From Bifidobacterium breve (GTDB taxonomy: Bacteria > Actinomycetota > Thermoleophilia > Solirubrobacterales > Solirubrobacteraceae): a stretch of DNA of 64,000 bases. The notes under the pieces are model-generated. The model searched no databases. It saw only the letters and a list, made by a program, of their open reading frames with translations, and was not told the DNA's origin. The DNA lies in contig CAMCUD010000019.1 in the NCBI GenBank assembly GCA_945878865.1, positions 25,994 to 89,993 of the forward strand, given 5' to 3'. Position numbers and translations under genes: made by a program. Positions 9,401-15,944 of the stretch are shown here, one piece after another; positions within the stretch are counted from its first letter, which is position 1, and each line of letters opens with the position of its first letter.

Positions 9401-9722
9401 ACCGCGACGCGACGTAGGAGAGCGTCACGGTGTACGTCGTCGCGGTCGCGAAGCCGTCCTCGAGCACCGACGGGATCGGCTCACCGAAACCGGCGGCGAA
9501 CGGCGCCTGCGTTCCGACCTTGATGCTCCAGCTCACGCAGATGTCGTCGCACGTGCCGGTCGTCGAGAAGGTCACGGGCTCCCCGGGCCGCGGGCTGGCA
9601 GGCGACGCCGTGATCGACAGCGTCGCCTGAGCGGCCGATGGCACGCCCAGCAGGAGACCCAGGACCACCGCGACCGCCGCGCCGAGCCCCCGCCCGCGCG
9701 TGGTCAATGCGTCCACGTTCAC
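6414..9722 (-). CDS. Large secreted protein with ten PKD-like domains
   Basis: About 1102 residues with a signal peptide (AAVAVVLGLLLGVPSAAQA) and ten consecutive Ig-like PKD domains of roughly 85-95 residues. Each PKD unit carries the WDLDxDG or WDFNxDGDY core and a closing TVTV strand. A Pro/Thr/Ala linker follows, then a C-terminal beta-rich domain of about 110 residues with two Cys (RCSGGGCPF). Domains 2-10 are organised as three copies of a three-domain unit. It is probably an exported adhesion or cell-surface structural protein; nothing enzymatic is seen. The GTG at 9722 is chosen because a TACGAT -10-like hexamer ends 6 bases before it; GTG 9716 is also possible. It heads an operon with the Ser/Gly-rich protein and the pseudokinase. 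Confidence 0.85.
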   Translation of the reverse strand: MNVDALTTRGRGLGAAVAVVLGLLLGVPSAAQATLSITASPASPRPGEPVTFSTTGTCDDICVSWSIKVGTQAPFAAGFGEPIPSVLEDGFATATTYTVTLSYVASRFFIPRTVTVTKQVTVVANRGPTAKFSASPASPTIGQAVTFTDTSTDPEGDRLTRAWDLDNDGLFDDGDGTTASRSFSTRGTKTVRLRVQDTYGAESIATQTVTVANVSPTVALNVTPTTAQTGEPVAFSAVGADPDGGTVTYAWDLDGDGVFTDSSAASPPARSYPRSGARTIGVRVTDDDGDPVNSTVQRSQVITVTNRPPTAPTISATPASVPRGGNVQLTASATDPEGTAITYDWDFNSDGDYTDATGTTVTRPMPSSGVLTAKARATDADGGSAVSGTFTLTAENRAPTAGFTFAPGAPVIGQAVTFTDTSSDPDGDPITRAWDLDNDGAFDDGTGSTASWTYPTRGAKTVRLEVRDTSGAQAVATRTVTVGNVAPTATLTASATTVDTGTPVTFSVTGADPDGGPVTYSWDLDDDGTFGDSTAASPPAQSWPRSGSKTVRVRVADDDGDPATSTTERTVTITVTNRPPTAPTISATPASVPRGGNVQLTAAATDPEGTAITYGWDFNDDGDYTDATGATVTRPMPSSGVLNAKTRASDADGGSAVSGTFTLTADNRTPTAGFTFAPSAPVIGQAVTFTDTSSDPDGDPITRAWDLDNDGAFDDGTGTTATRTFTTRGTKTVRLEVRDASGAQAVATRTVTVGNVAPTATLTASATTVDTGTPVTFSVTGTDPDGGPVTYSWDLDGNGTFGDSTAASPPARSWPRSGSKTVRVRVTDDDADPATSTTERTVTITVRNRVPSVPSVEPLPLTPSPGAPLELRATATDPEGTDLVYAWDLDADGAFDDATGASVTTTFPLTGDLLARVRATDADGGATDSPELRVEGAAPASDPGTITPAGDAGTPFTSDVPVAAATPAPPVTTATPNPPVATPLRLLRPFPRVRIQGRLTRRGARFTRVTVTGPAQTKVAVRCSGGGCPFGSTTATVGRSGSVRLAKLLGTYRAGTTIVFRVTRDGAIGKYTKIVVRKGRAPAREDRCLKPSATAPSRCPAN
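6911..9349 (-). repeat. Three tandem copies of an 813-base (271-residue) three-PKD unit
   Basis: Matching landmarks recur exactly 813 bases apart. The CTGGCCGATG stretch lies at 7668, 8481 and 9294, and the GATCGTCACG stretch at 7191 and 8004 has its diverged counterpart at 8817. Approximate units are 6911-7723, 7724-8536 and 8537-9349. The two units nearest the 3' end of the gene are nearly identical at DNA level over long runs, including synonymous positions, while the third has drifted. This points to a recent in-frame duplication or gene conversion. Confidence 0.85.
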
Positions 9723-9728
9723 ACAGGC

Positions 9729-9734
9729 ATCGTA
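9729..9734 (-). promoter_or_regulatory. -10-like hexamer TACGAT for the PKD operon
   Basis: On the minus strand TACGAT ends 6 bases before GTG 9722. With the usual 6-7 base distance from -10 to transcription start, the mRNA would begin at the start codon. No Shine-Dalgarno is visible. Confidence 0.5.
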
Positions 9735-9775
9735 AAGCGAAACACCTGCAGTTACCAGCCCGGAAAACCGGTGTG

Positions 9776-10516
9776 TCAGCCGGTGGGCTGGCCCGTCAGG
9801 CCGCCGCCGGGCTGCTGGAAGATGATCTCGGGGATCACGCAGCCGGGGGAGAGGCGCAGGAGCATCCGCACCCCCTCGGCGATGTCGTCCGGCCGGATCA
9901 TCTGATCGGCGGGGACCGCGCCCTTGACGAAATCGGTCATCGGGGTGTCGACGAACCCGGGGCACAGCGCGCAGGACTTGATCCCGTCGGCCGCCAGCTC
10001 CTTGTTCATCGCCTCGGTGAAGCCCACGACGCCGTGCTTCGTCGCGCTGTACACCGACAGCCACGGCTCGCCCTGCTTGCCGGAGATCGACGCGGTGTTG
10101 ACGACCAGCGCGTTGCGGTGCTCGGCCCCGGCTTCGCGCAGCAGCTCGATGGACTCGCGGTAGAAGAGGATGAGCGACCGCAGGTTGAGGTCGAGCTGCA
10201 GGTCGACGCGCTTGGCGGTGATCTCCGCGACGGCCTGTCCCGCGCCGACACCCGCGTTGTTGACGAGCACGTCGAGCCGGTCGTACTTCGCCTTGTGCGC
10301 GGCGACGACCGACTGGATGACCTCCTCGTCGGCGAGGTTGCCCGCGATCTCCTGGACCTCAAGGCCCTCGTCGCGCAGCGTCTGCGCCGCCTCGGCGAGC
10401 TTCTCAGGCCGCCGCGCGGCGATCGTCAGGCCGTAGCCCTCCTGTCCCAGCATGCGGGCGATCGCCAGACCGATCCCGCTCGATGCACCCGTGACCACTG
10501 CGGCGCGCTGCGCCAT
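9776..10516 (-). CDS. Short-chain dehydrogenase/reductase (SDR)
   Basis: A 246-residue classical SDR: a cytoplasmic NAD(P)-dependent oxidoreductase with a Rossmann fold. TGASSGIG near residues 8-15 is the cofactor loop, NNAGVG is the structural motif, the catalytic Ser lies in the NTASISGKQG stretch, and YSATKHG carries the catalytic Tyr and Lys. ATG 10516 is preceded by GGGAGAGG at good distance, a strong ribosome binding site that rules out the in-frame start further upstream. It stands alone between the PKD gene and a divergent lipoprotein gene. The substrate is unknown. Confidence 0.9.
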   Translation of the reverse strand: MAQRAAVVTGASSGIGLAIARMLGQEGYGLTIAARRPEKLAEAAQTLRDEGLEVQEIAGNLADEEVIQSVVAAHKAKYDRLDVLVNNAGVGAGQAVAEITAKRVDLQLDLNLRSLILFYRESIELLREAGAEHRNALVVNTASISGKQGEPWLSVYSATKHGVVGFTEAMNKELAADGIKSCALCPGFVDTPMTDFVKGAVPADQMIRPDDIAEGVRMLLRLSPGCVIPEIIFQQPGGGLTGQPTG

Positions 10517-10568
10517 GAGCCTCTCCCTCGCCGTCGGACAACCGGCGGTATCCAATCACGTCAGCTCG

Positions 10569-10574
10569 TACACT
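10569..10574 (+). promoter_or_regulatory. -10-like hexamer TACACT, leaderless lipoprotein promoter
   Basis: TACACT ends 7 bases before GTG 10582, and the spacer has no Shine-Dalgarno. The identical hexamer and spacing occur before pdxS and yebC. Confidence 0.55.
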
Positions 10575-10581
10575 CGCCGCC

Positions 10582-11562
10582 GTGTCGCGACTCGCATCGC
10601 TCGCCTGCCTCTTCGCGGCGGGCGCGCTCCTCACCGCCTGCGGCGGCTCCGACGACGGCGCCTCCGCGACCTCATCGACGAAGACCGCTACGGCCGTGGC
10701 CGCGGACTTCCCTCGCGCTGCCGACGGCGCGACGCTCGACGCCGTCGCGGGCAAGCTGCCCGAAGGCCCGGTGTTCGCGCCGAGCACCTCGGTGATGCGC
10801 GTCGGCGACAACCGCGTCGGCTTCGCCCTGTTCGACGAGGGCGGCAAGCGCGTTGACGCGTCGAGCGCGGCGGTGTACAGCGCCAAGCCGGACGGCACGG
10901 ACCTCCGCGGCCCGTACGTCGCGGGCAAGCAGTCCATCGCGGTCAAGCCGCAGTACCAGAGCCAGCAGGCCGCGGCGGACCTGGCCGACGGCGACACGAT
11001 CTGGGTCGCGACGGTCCCGTTCTTCAAGCCCGGCTCGCGCATCCTCTTCGCCGTCGCAGACGTCGACGGCGAGCTGCAGCGCACGTCGCCGTTCGAGTTC
11101 AAGGTCGGCCAGAAGGGCGGGCCGCCGGACATCGGCGACAAGGCGATCAAGATCACGACGCTCACCCCGGCCGACGTGGGCGGCGACTACTCCAAGCTCA
11201 CGACCCGCGTGCCGCCTGCCAAGGAGCTCGTGTCGACGAACTTCGCCGACGTGCTCGGCAAGAAGCCGGTGGTGCTGCAGTTCGCCACGCCGCAGCTGTG
11301 CCAGACGCGGGTGTGCGGCCCCGTGGTCGACATCGCCGAACAGGTCCGCGCCGAGCAGGGCGACGGCGTGGTCTTCATCCAGCAGGAGATCTACAACGAC
11401 AACCAGGTCTCCAAGGGCTTCCGCCCGCAGGTCTCTGACTGGCGCCTGCCGACGGAGCCGTGGGCGTTCGTGATCGACCGCAACGGGAAGATCGTCGACC
11501 GGTTCGAAGGCGCCTTCTCCGCCGAGGAGCTCGCGGCGGCGGTGAAGAAGGTCCAGCAGTAG
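10582..11562 (+). CDS. Lipoprotein with C-terminal thioredoxin-like domain
   Basis: A 326-residue exported protein with a lipobox (LLTAC, lipidated Cys 20) followed by a Gly/Ser/Thr linker. The middle part (about residues 60-200) is beta-rich and unassigned. The last 110 residues look like a thioredoxin fold: KPVVLQFATPQLC, then the strand DGVVFIQQEIY, then WAFVIDRNGKIVDRFEG, the usual cis-Pro region and last strands. The redox pair is Cys 240 and Cys 245 in a C-x4-C arrangement instead of CxxC. This would place a thiol-disulfide or peroxide-related activity, or a copper-binding function of the SCO type, on the outer face of the membrane. The GTG start fits a leaderless promoter. Confidence 0.7.
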   Translation: MSRLASLACLFAAGALLTACGGSDDGASATSSTKTATAVAADFPRAADGATLDAVAGKLPEGPVFAPSTSVMRVGDNRVGFALFDEGGKRVDASSAAVYSAKPDGTDLRGPYVAGKQSIAVKPQYQSQQAAADLADGDTIWVATVPFFKPGSRILFAVADVDGELQRTSPFEFKVGQKGGPPDIGDKAIKITTLTPADVGGDYSKLTTRVPPAKELVSTNFADVLGKKPVVLQFATPQLCQTRVCGPVVDIAEQVRAEQGDGVVFIQQEIYNDNQVSKGFRPQVSDWRLPTEPWAFVIDRNGKIVDRFEGAFSAEELAAAVKKVQQ

Positions 11563-11575
11563 GTACCGTGGCCGC

Positions 11576-11648
11576 GGGCCGGTAGCTCAGCGGTCAGAGC
11601 AGCGGACTCATAATCCGTCAGACCCGGGTTCGAATCCCGGCCGGCCTA
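11576..11648 (+). tRNA. tRNA with CAT anticodon (elongator Met, or Ile2)
   Basis: A complete 73-base cloverleaf. Acceptor stem GGGCCGG pairs with CCGGCCT (one G-T end pair), discriminator A. D arm GCTC/GAGC, anticodon stem GCGGA/TCCGT with loop CTCATAA (anticodon CAT), T arm CCGGG-TTCGAAT-CCCGG. No CCA is encoded. The anticodon stem lacks the three G-C pairs of an initiator tRNA. CAT is read as elongator Met, or as Ile2 if its C is changed to lysidine; the two cannot be separated safely by eye. It begins 13 bases after the lipoprotein stop. Confidence 0.93.
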
Positions 11649-11783
11649 TTGATCTCAGCTCGCGGGCGGCGCGTCTTCGCGAACAGTTCGCCGACGAGCT
11701 CAGCTCTGAGGATCTTGAGCGAGAGCGCCGCGGTTGTCGAGCCTGAGTTGTCGTAATGGGGCGTTACCGCACGCGACTCGAGC

Positions 11784-12176
11784 TCACGCGAGAAGATCGA
11801 CGATCTGCACGACGACCCCAATTGCGCAGATGGTGCCAGTGACCCCGAACATCATCGTCCACAGCACCCTGGTCGATCGCCGGTTCCTCGGGCGACCCCA
11901 CAGGGCTTCGGTCGTGCCGAGGTCAAGGTCGTCAAGGAACCTGTCAACGCCCGGGCCGCCTCGAAGGAGGATCGTGGCGCCGGCAGCACCTGCCGCGGCA
12001 CCCGGAAGGAACAGCAGGGGCGACAGCCAGATGTGCCCGCCAACCGCGGCCGCCGCACCGAGGAACAGCGACCCGACAACGATGAACCAGCACGTGATCA
12101 CCCGAGCGTGTGGACTCAGTCGGCTCCACGCAGCACGGAGTTCGACGACCGCCCCAGTCACTCGCGGCCGCGCCAC
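11784..12176 (-). CDS. Small membrane protein, unknown
   Basis: A 130-residue protein with three hydrophobic segments (VITCWFIVVGSLFLGAAAAVGG, a Pro/Ala-rich LLFLPGAAAGAAGA segment, and MMFGVTGTICAIGVVVQIV) separated by an Arg/Asp-rich loop. I recognise no family. GTG 12176 has GAGAGGGG six bases upstream, a strong ribosome binding site. It overlaps the end of the preceding small membrane gene by 19 bases, so translation is probably coupled. It is the last gene in the minus-strand cluster of small membrane proteins. Confidence 0.6.
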   Translation of the reverse strand: MARPRVTGAVVELRAAWSRLSPHARVITCWFIVVGSLFLGAAAAVGGHIWLSPLLFLPGAAAGAAGATILLRGGPGVDRFLDDLDLGTTEALWGRPRNRRSTRVLWTMMFGVTGTICAIGVVVQIVDLLA

Positions 12177-12448
12177 CGGTTGCCCCTCTCACTCGCGACA
12201 AACCGGCTGGGGATCGAGCCCACGATCAGGCCGATGACGGCTACGGCGAGCAAAGTGTTCTCGGGCGCACCGCCCGGCCATGCTCCGAGCAACAGCGCGC
12301 CGGTCACCGCGAGCGTGCAGTTGTGGATACGTCGCCAGGGAGGGCGGTCGTAGACCCGGGCGAGACGCTCAGGATGCCGCATCCCCCACAGCAGCGTTCC
12401 GAGTGACCCGGCGACCAGGGCGGTGAGCGCGATGAGGAAGCCGAACAT
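12158..12448 (-). CDS. Small membrane protein, unknown
   Basis: A 96-residue protein with three predicted membrane segments (FLIALTALVAGSLGTLLW; CTLAVTGALLLGAW; TLLAVAVIGLIVGSI) and a basic tail. No family is recognised. ATG 12448 has no Shine-Dalgarno, but a GATACT -10-like hexamer ends 8 bases before it, which favours a leaderless start over the longer in-frame option upstream. It overlaps the following GTG-started gene by 19 bases. Confidence 0.55.
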   Translation of the reverse strand: MFGFLIALTALVAGSLGTLLWGMRHPERLARVYDRPPWRRIHNCTLAVTGALLLGAWPGGAPENTLLAVAVIGLIVGSIPSRFVASERGNRWRGRE

Positions 12449-12621
12449 CGAAGAGGAGTATCGGGCACCGGTCGGCAGGTGTTGACTGGAACTTCGCGCG
12501 CTGGGACGCCTGTGCGAACAGGAGGTCTGTGCGCCCACCGCGCCGGGCCTGACGGCGAAGCGGCTCGACGCGAGGCCGTCTGATTCCGGGGGCGGCCCCT
12601 ATCGAGAACTGACGAGTCCAG
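12449..12621. other. Intergenic, promoter of the two distal small membrane genes
   Basis: No convincing coding frame. It contains GATACT (minus strand, 12462-12457) as likely -10 element. I see nothing else of note. Confidence 0.4.
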
Positions 12622-12972
12622 TCAAGACAGGTCAACGAGGACCAACAGCAGAAGCACGATCCAGGCGAGGCCCACGACCCCGGTGACGAGCGCCAGCCCT
12701 CGGCGTACACGACGCCAGGGAGCGATGACGGCAAAGATCGCTACCGCCGATCCGACCAGGGGAACGTAGAACGCGATGTCGCCGATGTCCTGTCGGTAGT
12801 CCTGGCGGAACTCGCCAACGAGCATCGCCACCAAGAGGAACACCGACGCGACGAACCACGCGGCGCCTGCGAGGGCGACCCCCATGAGTGTGGCCCCACG
12901 CTTCCAGGTGAAGTACCGCTGATCGCCATGCGACGTCGTTTGGTCGGTGTTCGCTCCAGGCAACCGGTTCAT
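12622..12972 (-). CDS. Small four-helix membrane protein, paralogue C
   Basis: A 116-residue membrane protein of the local YxTW[RK]R family. The N-terminal soluble tail ends in YFTWKRG. Four hydrophobic stretches follow with an acidic loop (GEFRQDYRQDIGDI) after the second, then WRRVRR and a final VGLAWIVLLLLVLV helix. The same order is seen in the proteins encoded at 13417 and 13983. ATG 12972 overlaps the TGA of the upstream gene as ATGA, so translation is coupled. Function is unknown. Confidence 0.6.
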   Translation of the reverse strand: MNRLPGANTDQTTSHGDQRYFTWKRGATLMGVALAGAAWFVASVFLLVAMLVGEFRQDYRQDIGDIAFYVPLVGSAVAIFAVIAPWRRVRRGLALVTGVVGLAWIVLLLLVLVDLS

Positions 12973-13424
12973 CGAGTCGGTCGGGCCCCGGAGACGATCC
13001 ATTCGACGGCGACGCCGAGCATCAGCGCGAGAGGCCCAGTGGTGAGCAGCCATTCGCCCTCGTTGAAGATCCAGCTCTCCGGGCAGCCCGAGTCGCAGAG
13101 GGTCGCCAGGAAGTAGGCGCTCCAACAGAGGCCGAGAAGCGGGAGGCACGCAAGGAGTGCGACGAGTCGGGGGATCCACCAGGCGATGGGGGACGCTTGA
13201 CTCGGGTCGCGCAGGAACGACCACGCGTACATCGCCGCGACGAGGCCGAGCGGTGCGGTCACGCACGCGAGAGCGAGGGTTGGGTCCAACGGCTCGAAGA
13301 AGCCCATCGCGATCGCGACGGTGGGCGCGGCCAAGGTCGTCAGCACGACGAGGAGCCATACGACGGTTCGGCGGCGCGCGACACCGTTGGTGTCGCGAAG
13401 TTCAACGTCAACGGTCCTACGCAC
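12969..13424 (-). CDS. Membrane protein, unknown (four helices)
   Basis: A 151-residue protein with four hydrophobic segments (VVWLLVVLTTLAAPTVAIAM; LALACVTAPLGLVAAMYAW; LVALLACLPLLGLCWSAYFL; TTGPLALMLGVAVEWIV). A short Cys-containing extracytoplasmic loop, CDSGCPE, could form a disulfide. It does not share the TWRR signature of its neighbours. GTG 13424 lies inside the end of the upstream gene (8-base overlap), and its stop overlaps the next start, so it sits in the middle of a three-gene coupled operon. Confidence 0.55.
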   Translation of the reverse strand: MRRTVDVELRDTNGVARRRTVVWLLVVLTTLAAPTVAIAMGFFEPLDPTLALACVTAPLGLVAAMYAWSFLRDPSQASPIAWWIPRLVALLACLPLLGLCWSAYFLATLCDSGCPESWIFNEGEWLLTTGPLALMLGVAVEWIVSGARPTR

Positions 13425-13746
13425 TGGCAAGAGCCGCAATCCAGGAAATCGCCCAGAGGCCCGTCGAGACCAGCGCCGCGAGCCAGAGCCGATGAGACCA
13501 TCGCCGCGAAGGCAGAAGCGCTCCGATGACGGCGCACACGGTGGCGACGAGTGGGGTGAGGTACGCGACGCACGTAGCGGAATCAACCCAGTCGGGGTGT
13601 GCGCTGTCGATGAGGGATCCGATCAGCACGAGCAACGAGCCATAGGACCATGCCAAGCCGCCCGCGACGAGGACGAGGAGCAGTGTCACCCGCCGCCACG
13701 TGAGGTAGCGGTCTGGCGGCGAAGACGTCGGCGGCTGGTCGGTCAT
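13417..13746 (-). CDS. Small four-helix membrane protein, paralogue B
   Basis: A 109-residue protein with a Pro/Ser-rich tail ending RYLTWRRV. Four membrane segments follow, with an acidic loop (DSAHPDWVDSA) between the second and third. RRWSHRLW leads into a last helix with the GLWAISWIAAL motif. The paralogue at 13983 has the equivalent YVTWRRV, GWSRRF and GLWAICWLVVL. ATG 13746 has AAGGA 7 bases upstream and is preferred to the in-frame ATG 13767. It is first in a run of three overlapping genes. Confidence 0.65.
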   Translation of the reverse strand: MTDQPPTSSPPDRYLTWRRVTLLLVLVAGGLAWSYGSLLVLIGSLIDSAHPDWVDSATCVAYLTPLVATVCAVIGALLPSRRWSHRLWLAALVSTGLWAISWIAALASA

Positions 13747-13982
13747 TCGTGCGTCCTTGCGGGTCATGTCGCGATCACCCGTCGGCGTCGTGCCGAGTGC
13801 GGTGCGGGTGTCGTCGAAGGTACGTCCGGATCCGGCGATCGTTACGCGAGATGCTCAAGGGATCCAGACTGTGCACCTCGCCGCAGGACGTCTGCGGACG
13901 ACGTCCGGAACTTGCACCAGATCGTCAGCGTCCGGCTCAAGCGCAATCACGCCCTATTCGTTGCAGGCATCTACTGGGCGAC
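13747..13982. other. Intergenic, 236 bases
   Basis: Separates paralogue A from the three-gene paralogue operon. I see no coding frame with a start and ribosome binding site, no hairpin with a T run, and no clear repeat. Confidence 0.4.
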
Positions 13983-14339
13983 TTACGTTCCCGCGAGGAC
14001 GACGAGCCAGCAGATCGCCCAGAGGCCCGCCGGCAACAGCGCTGTGCGCGTGAATCGGCGAGACCACCCGTGTGAAGGGGAGAGCGCGGCTCCAAGGAGA
14101 CACACCAGGATCACGAGGGGGGCGTACATGGCCACGTTGCATGCGACGGCCTCGACGCCCTCGTACGGGACCTCGAGGAACATGACTGCGAGCGCGAAGG
14201 CGTTCGCCAGGGCCGAGAGCCACCCGGCGAGCAGCGTCGCCGCGACGATCACGACCCGTCGCCACGTGACGTAGTGTGCCGGTGCGTCGCGGTGGCGACG
14301 GCTCGGGCGCTGCCCTGCAGGGATGCTCGTCGAGATCAC
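13983..14339 (-). CDS. Small four-helix membrane protein, paralogue A
   Basis: A 118-residue protein of the same local family. Its basic N-terminal tail ends HYVTWRRVV. Helices include VIVAATLLAGWLSALANAFALAV and APLVILVCLLGAAL, and the closing stretch is GWSRRF...GLWAICWLVVLAGT. GTG 14339 has AAGGA six bases upstream, the same arrangement as paralogue B. DNA identity with paralogue B is visible in the 3' parts (a shared CGCCCAGAGGCCC run at about 14015 and 13450). Function is unknown. Confidence 0.65.
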   Translation of the reverse strand: MISTSIPAGQRPSRRHRDAPAHYVTWRRVVIVAATLLAGWLSALANAFALAVMFLEVPYEGVEAVACNVAMYAPLVILVCLLGAALSPSHGWSRRFTRTALLPAGLWAICWLVVLAGT

Positions 14340-14554
14340 GGTCCGTCCTTGTCGCAGCGAGGCCAGCAGTGGGACGCCAGCGGTGGGATGGTGCGCCACG
14401 GTGACGCGAGCGTGTCGTGTGTCATGCGTGCGTTTATGCCGCTGAGACCTGATCCCCCCGCGGCGATGTGCCGCGGGCTGCTCGAGGTACTCCTGGGCAC
14501 GTCGACGGTTACGAAACTGCTCAGGTCACTCAGACCGCGACATCCCCAGCCGGG

Positions 14555-14560
14555 TACGAT
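14555..14560 (+). promoter_or_regulatory. -10-like hexamer TACGAT, leaderless promoter
   Basis: TACGAT ends 8 bases before ATG 14569, with no Shine-Dalgarno in between. The rest of the 229-base gap from 14340 holds no gene I can support. Confidence 0.5.
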
Positions 14561-14568
14561 CACCGCCG

Positions 14569-15030
14569 ATGCGCCTCGCCTGCCTCGTGGCCCTCTTCCT
14601 CGTCGCCCTGCTCGCCGGCTGCGGCGGCTCGTCCGAGGAAGGCGGCGGCGGTTCCCGGCCCGCCCAGGGGCAGCTCGGCATCGAGGCCCTCGCCATCACG
14701 CCCGCCGATCACGACGTCGCCAAGACCGTCGGGCGCAAACTGCCCGACGACGGGGTGCTCGTCCTTCGCTTCAAGACCGGGTCGCCGGCGAAGGCCGCCG
14801 GCATCACCGACTACAGCGCGAACCGCAACTCGGTCACCGACAGCGACGCGATCGAGACCGTCGACGGCAAGCCGGCGACACCCGAGCTCGTCGCGGGGCC
14901 GATGCCGGGCCGCAAAGCGGGGGACACCGTGACGCTGCACGTCTGGGCGCCGGACGGCACCGAGCGCGACGTGCGCGTGAAGTTGGCGGAGGTCAAGCAG
15001 CCCGACGTCGGCCCGTTCGTCGGGGGATGA
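14569..15030 (+). CDS. PDZ-like lipoprotein
   Basis: A 153-residue exported protein: signal peptide with lipobox ending at Cys 18 (LLAGC), a short Gly/Ser/Glu linker, then one PDZ-like domain. The carboxylate-binding loop and following strands read GVLVLRFKTGSPAKAAGI. The later DAIETVDGKPATPELV and GDTVTLHVWAPDGTERDV match the typical end of PDZ domains of HtrA-type proteases, but no protease domain is present. It probably binds exposed peptide ends or partner proteins at the membrane surface. Its TGA overlaps a possible ATG of the next small frame. Confidence 0.7.
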   Translation: MRLACLVALFLVALLAGCGGSSEEGGGGSRPAQGQLGIEALAITPADHDVAKTVGRKLPDDGVLVLRFKTGSPAKAAGITDYSANRNSVTDSDAIETVDGKPATPELVAGPMPGRKAGDTVTLHVWAPDGTERDVRVKLAEVKQPDVGPFVGG

Positions 15031-15092
15031 TCGGCCTCGCCCGTTCGTCCAGAAAGATGGCCGACGCGGGGAACGTCCCCGATACTGGTCAC

Positions 15093-15275
15093 GTGGACTC
15101 CGTCACGATGACGCAGATGCTCCAGATGGCGCAGATCATGCAGCAGCTGCCCGCGGCCGGCGAGAACGTGCCGGTGGCCCAGGTCGTCCAGGCCCGCGAG
15201 GCCCTCGACGCCGTGCAGGCTGCGCCCGCGCCCGCGCTGGCCACACCGGCCCAGCACGTCGACACGTACGCCTGA
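15093..15275 (+). CDS. Small Gln/Ala-rich protein, hypothetical
   Basis: A short frame, 60 residues from GTG 15093 (VDSVTMTQMLQMAQIMQQL...) or 82 residues from ATG 15027, which overlaps the upstream stop as ATGA. The GTG has a GATACT hexamer ending 6 bases before it, the leaderless pattern seen elsewhere here. The sequence is a Met/Gln-rich amphipathic helix followed by an Ala/Pro tail. No family is recognised, and it could be a chance frame. Confidence 0.35.
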   Translation: MDSVTMTQMLQMAQIMQQLPAAGENVPVAQVVQAREALDAVQAAPAPALATPAQHVDTYA

Positions 15276-15334
15276 GCGCGGCAGCTGTCGCGCGCCGCCG
15301 GGTACGTCACTACGCTGCGGTTTCCAATCTGCCG

Positions 15335-15859
15335 ATGGATGGAGACATGGAGTCCCAACCGGCCGACGAGCTGCTGCGCGATGACTTGACGGGCCTGCCG
15401 AACGGGGTGCTCCTCCGCGATCGGCTGCGCCTCGCGCTGGTCCGCCGCCGGCGTCCCCGCGATGACAGCCTCGCCGTCCTGTCGGTCGACCTCGACGGGA
15501 TGACCGACTTCAACCGCCGGTTCGGCCGCGGTGCCGGTGACGCGCTGCTGCAGGCGGCCGCGGTCAGGTTGTCGGAGCTCGTGCGCGCCGGGGACACCGT
15601 CGCCCGCGCCGAGGACGACGAGTTCGTCATGGTCTGCGAGGAGCTCAGCGGGGAGGAGGAGGCGCTCGTCGTCGCCGAGCGCGTCATCGAGGGCTTCGAC
15701 CATCCGCTGCGGGTCGGTGACGACGAGGTCGCGGTGAGCGTCAGCGTCGGCCTGGTCGTCGTCGCCGGCGGCGAGCTCGAGCCAGACCGCGTGCTCGGTG
15801 AGGCGCACCGCGCGATGCTTCGCGCCCGCGGCGAGGGCCCCGGCCGCTTCGACGCCTGA
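15335..15859 (+). CDS. GGDEF-fold protein with degenerate active site
   Basis: A 174-residue protein made of one GGDEF domain without sensor or membrane part. DDLTGLPN at about residues 16-23 is the conserved domain opening, and SVDLDGMTDFNRRFG matches the substrate-binding stretch. Where an active diguanylate cyclase has RxGGDEF, this one reads RAEDDEF (about 91-97), so both glycines of the signature loop are lost. It probably no longer makes cyclic di-GMP and may bind GTP or nucleotide as a sensor. It stands alone; an upstream TACGCT is a possible -10. Confidence 0.75.
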   Translation: MDGDMESQPADELLRDDLTGLPNGVLLRDRLRLALVRRRRPRDDSLAVLSVDLDGMTDFNRRFGRGAGDALLQAAAVRLSELVRAGDTVARAEDDEFVMVCEELSGEEEALVVAERVIEGFDHPLRVGDDEVAVSVSVGLVVVAGGELEPDRVLGEAHRAMLRARGEGPGRFDA

Positions 15860-15944
15860 CGCGCGCCGCGGACCGCCGCGCGGCGGTGACTTGGCGCTCT
15901 CGTGAAGGAAGCCGTGGCCGACCTGTCGAATCAGGGTGCCGCCC

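Noticed and set aside
11618..11821. 67-codon minus-strand frame ending ...GIRTRV
   Set aside because: The C-terminal peptide is the antisense translation of the tRNA T arm, a classic false protein; no ribosome site or other support.
11649..14568. The small-membrane-protein cluster next to the tRNA as an integrated island
   Set aside because: No integrase and no repeat of the tRNA 3' end (CGAATCCCGGCCGGCCT) seen downstream to act as attachment site; kept only as an uncharacterised cluster.
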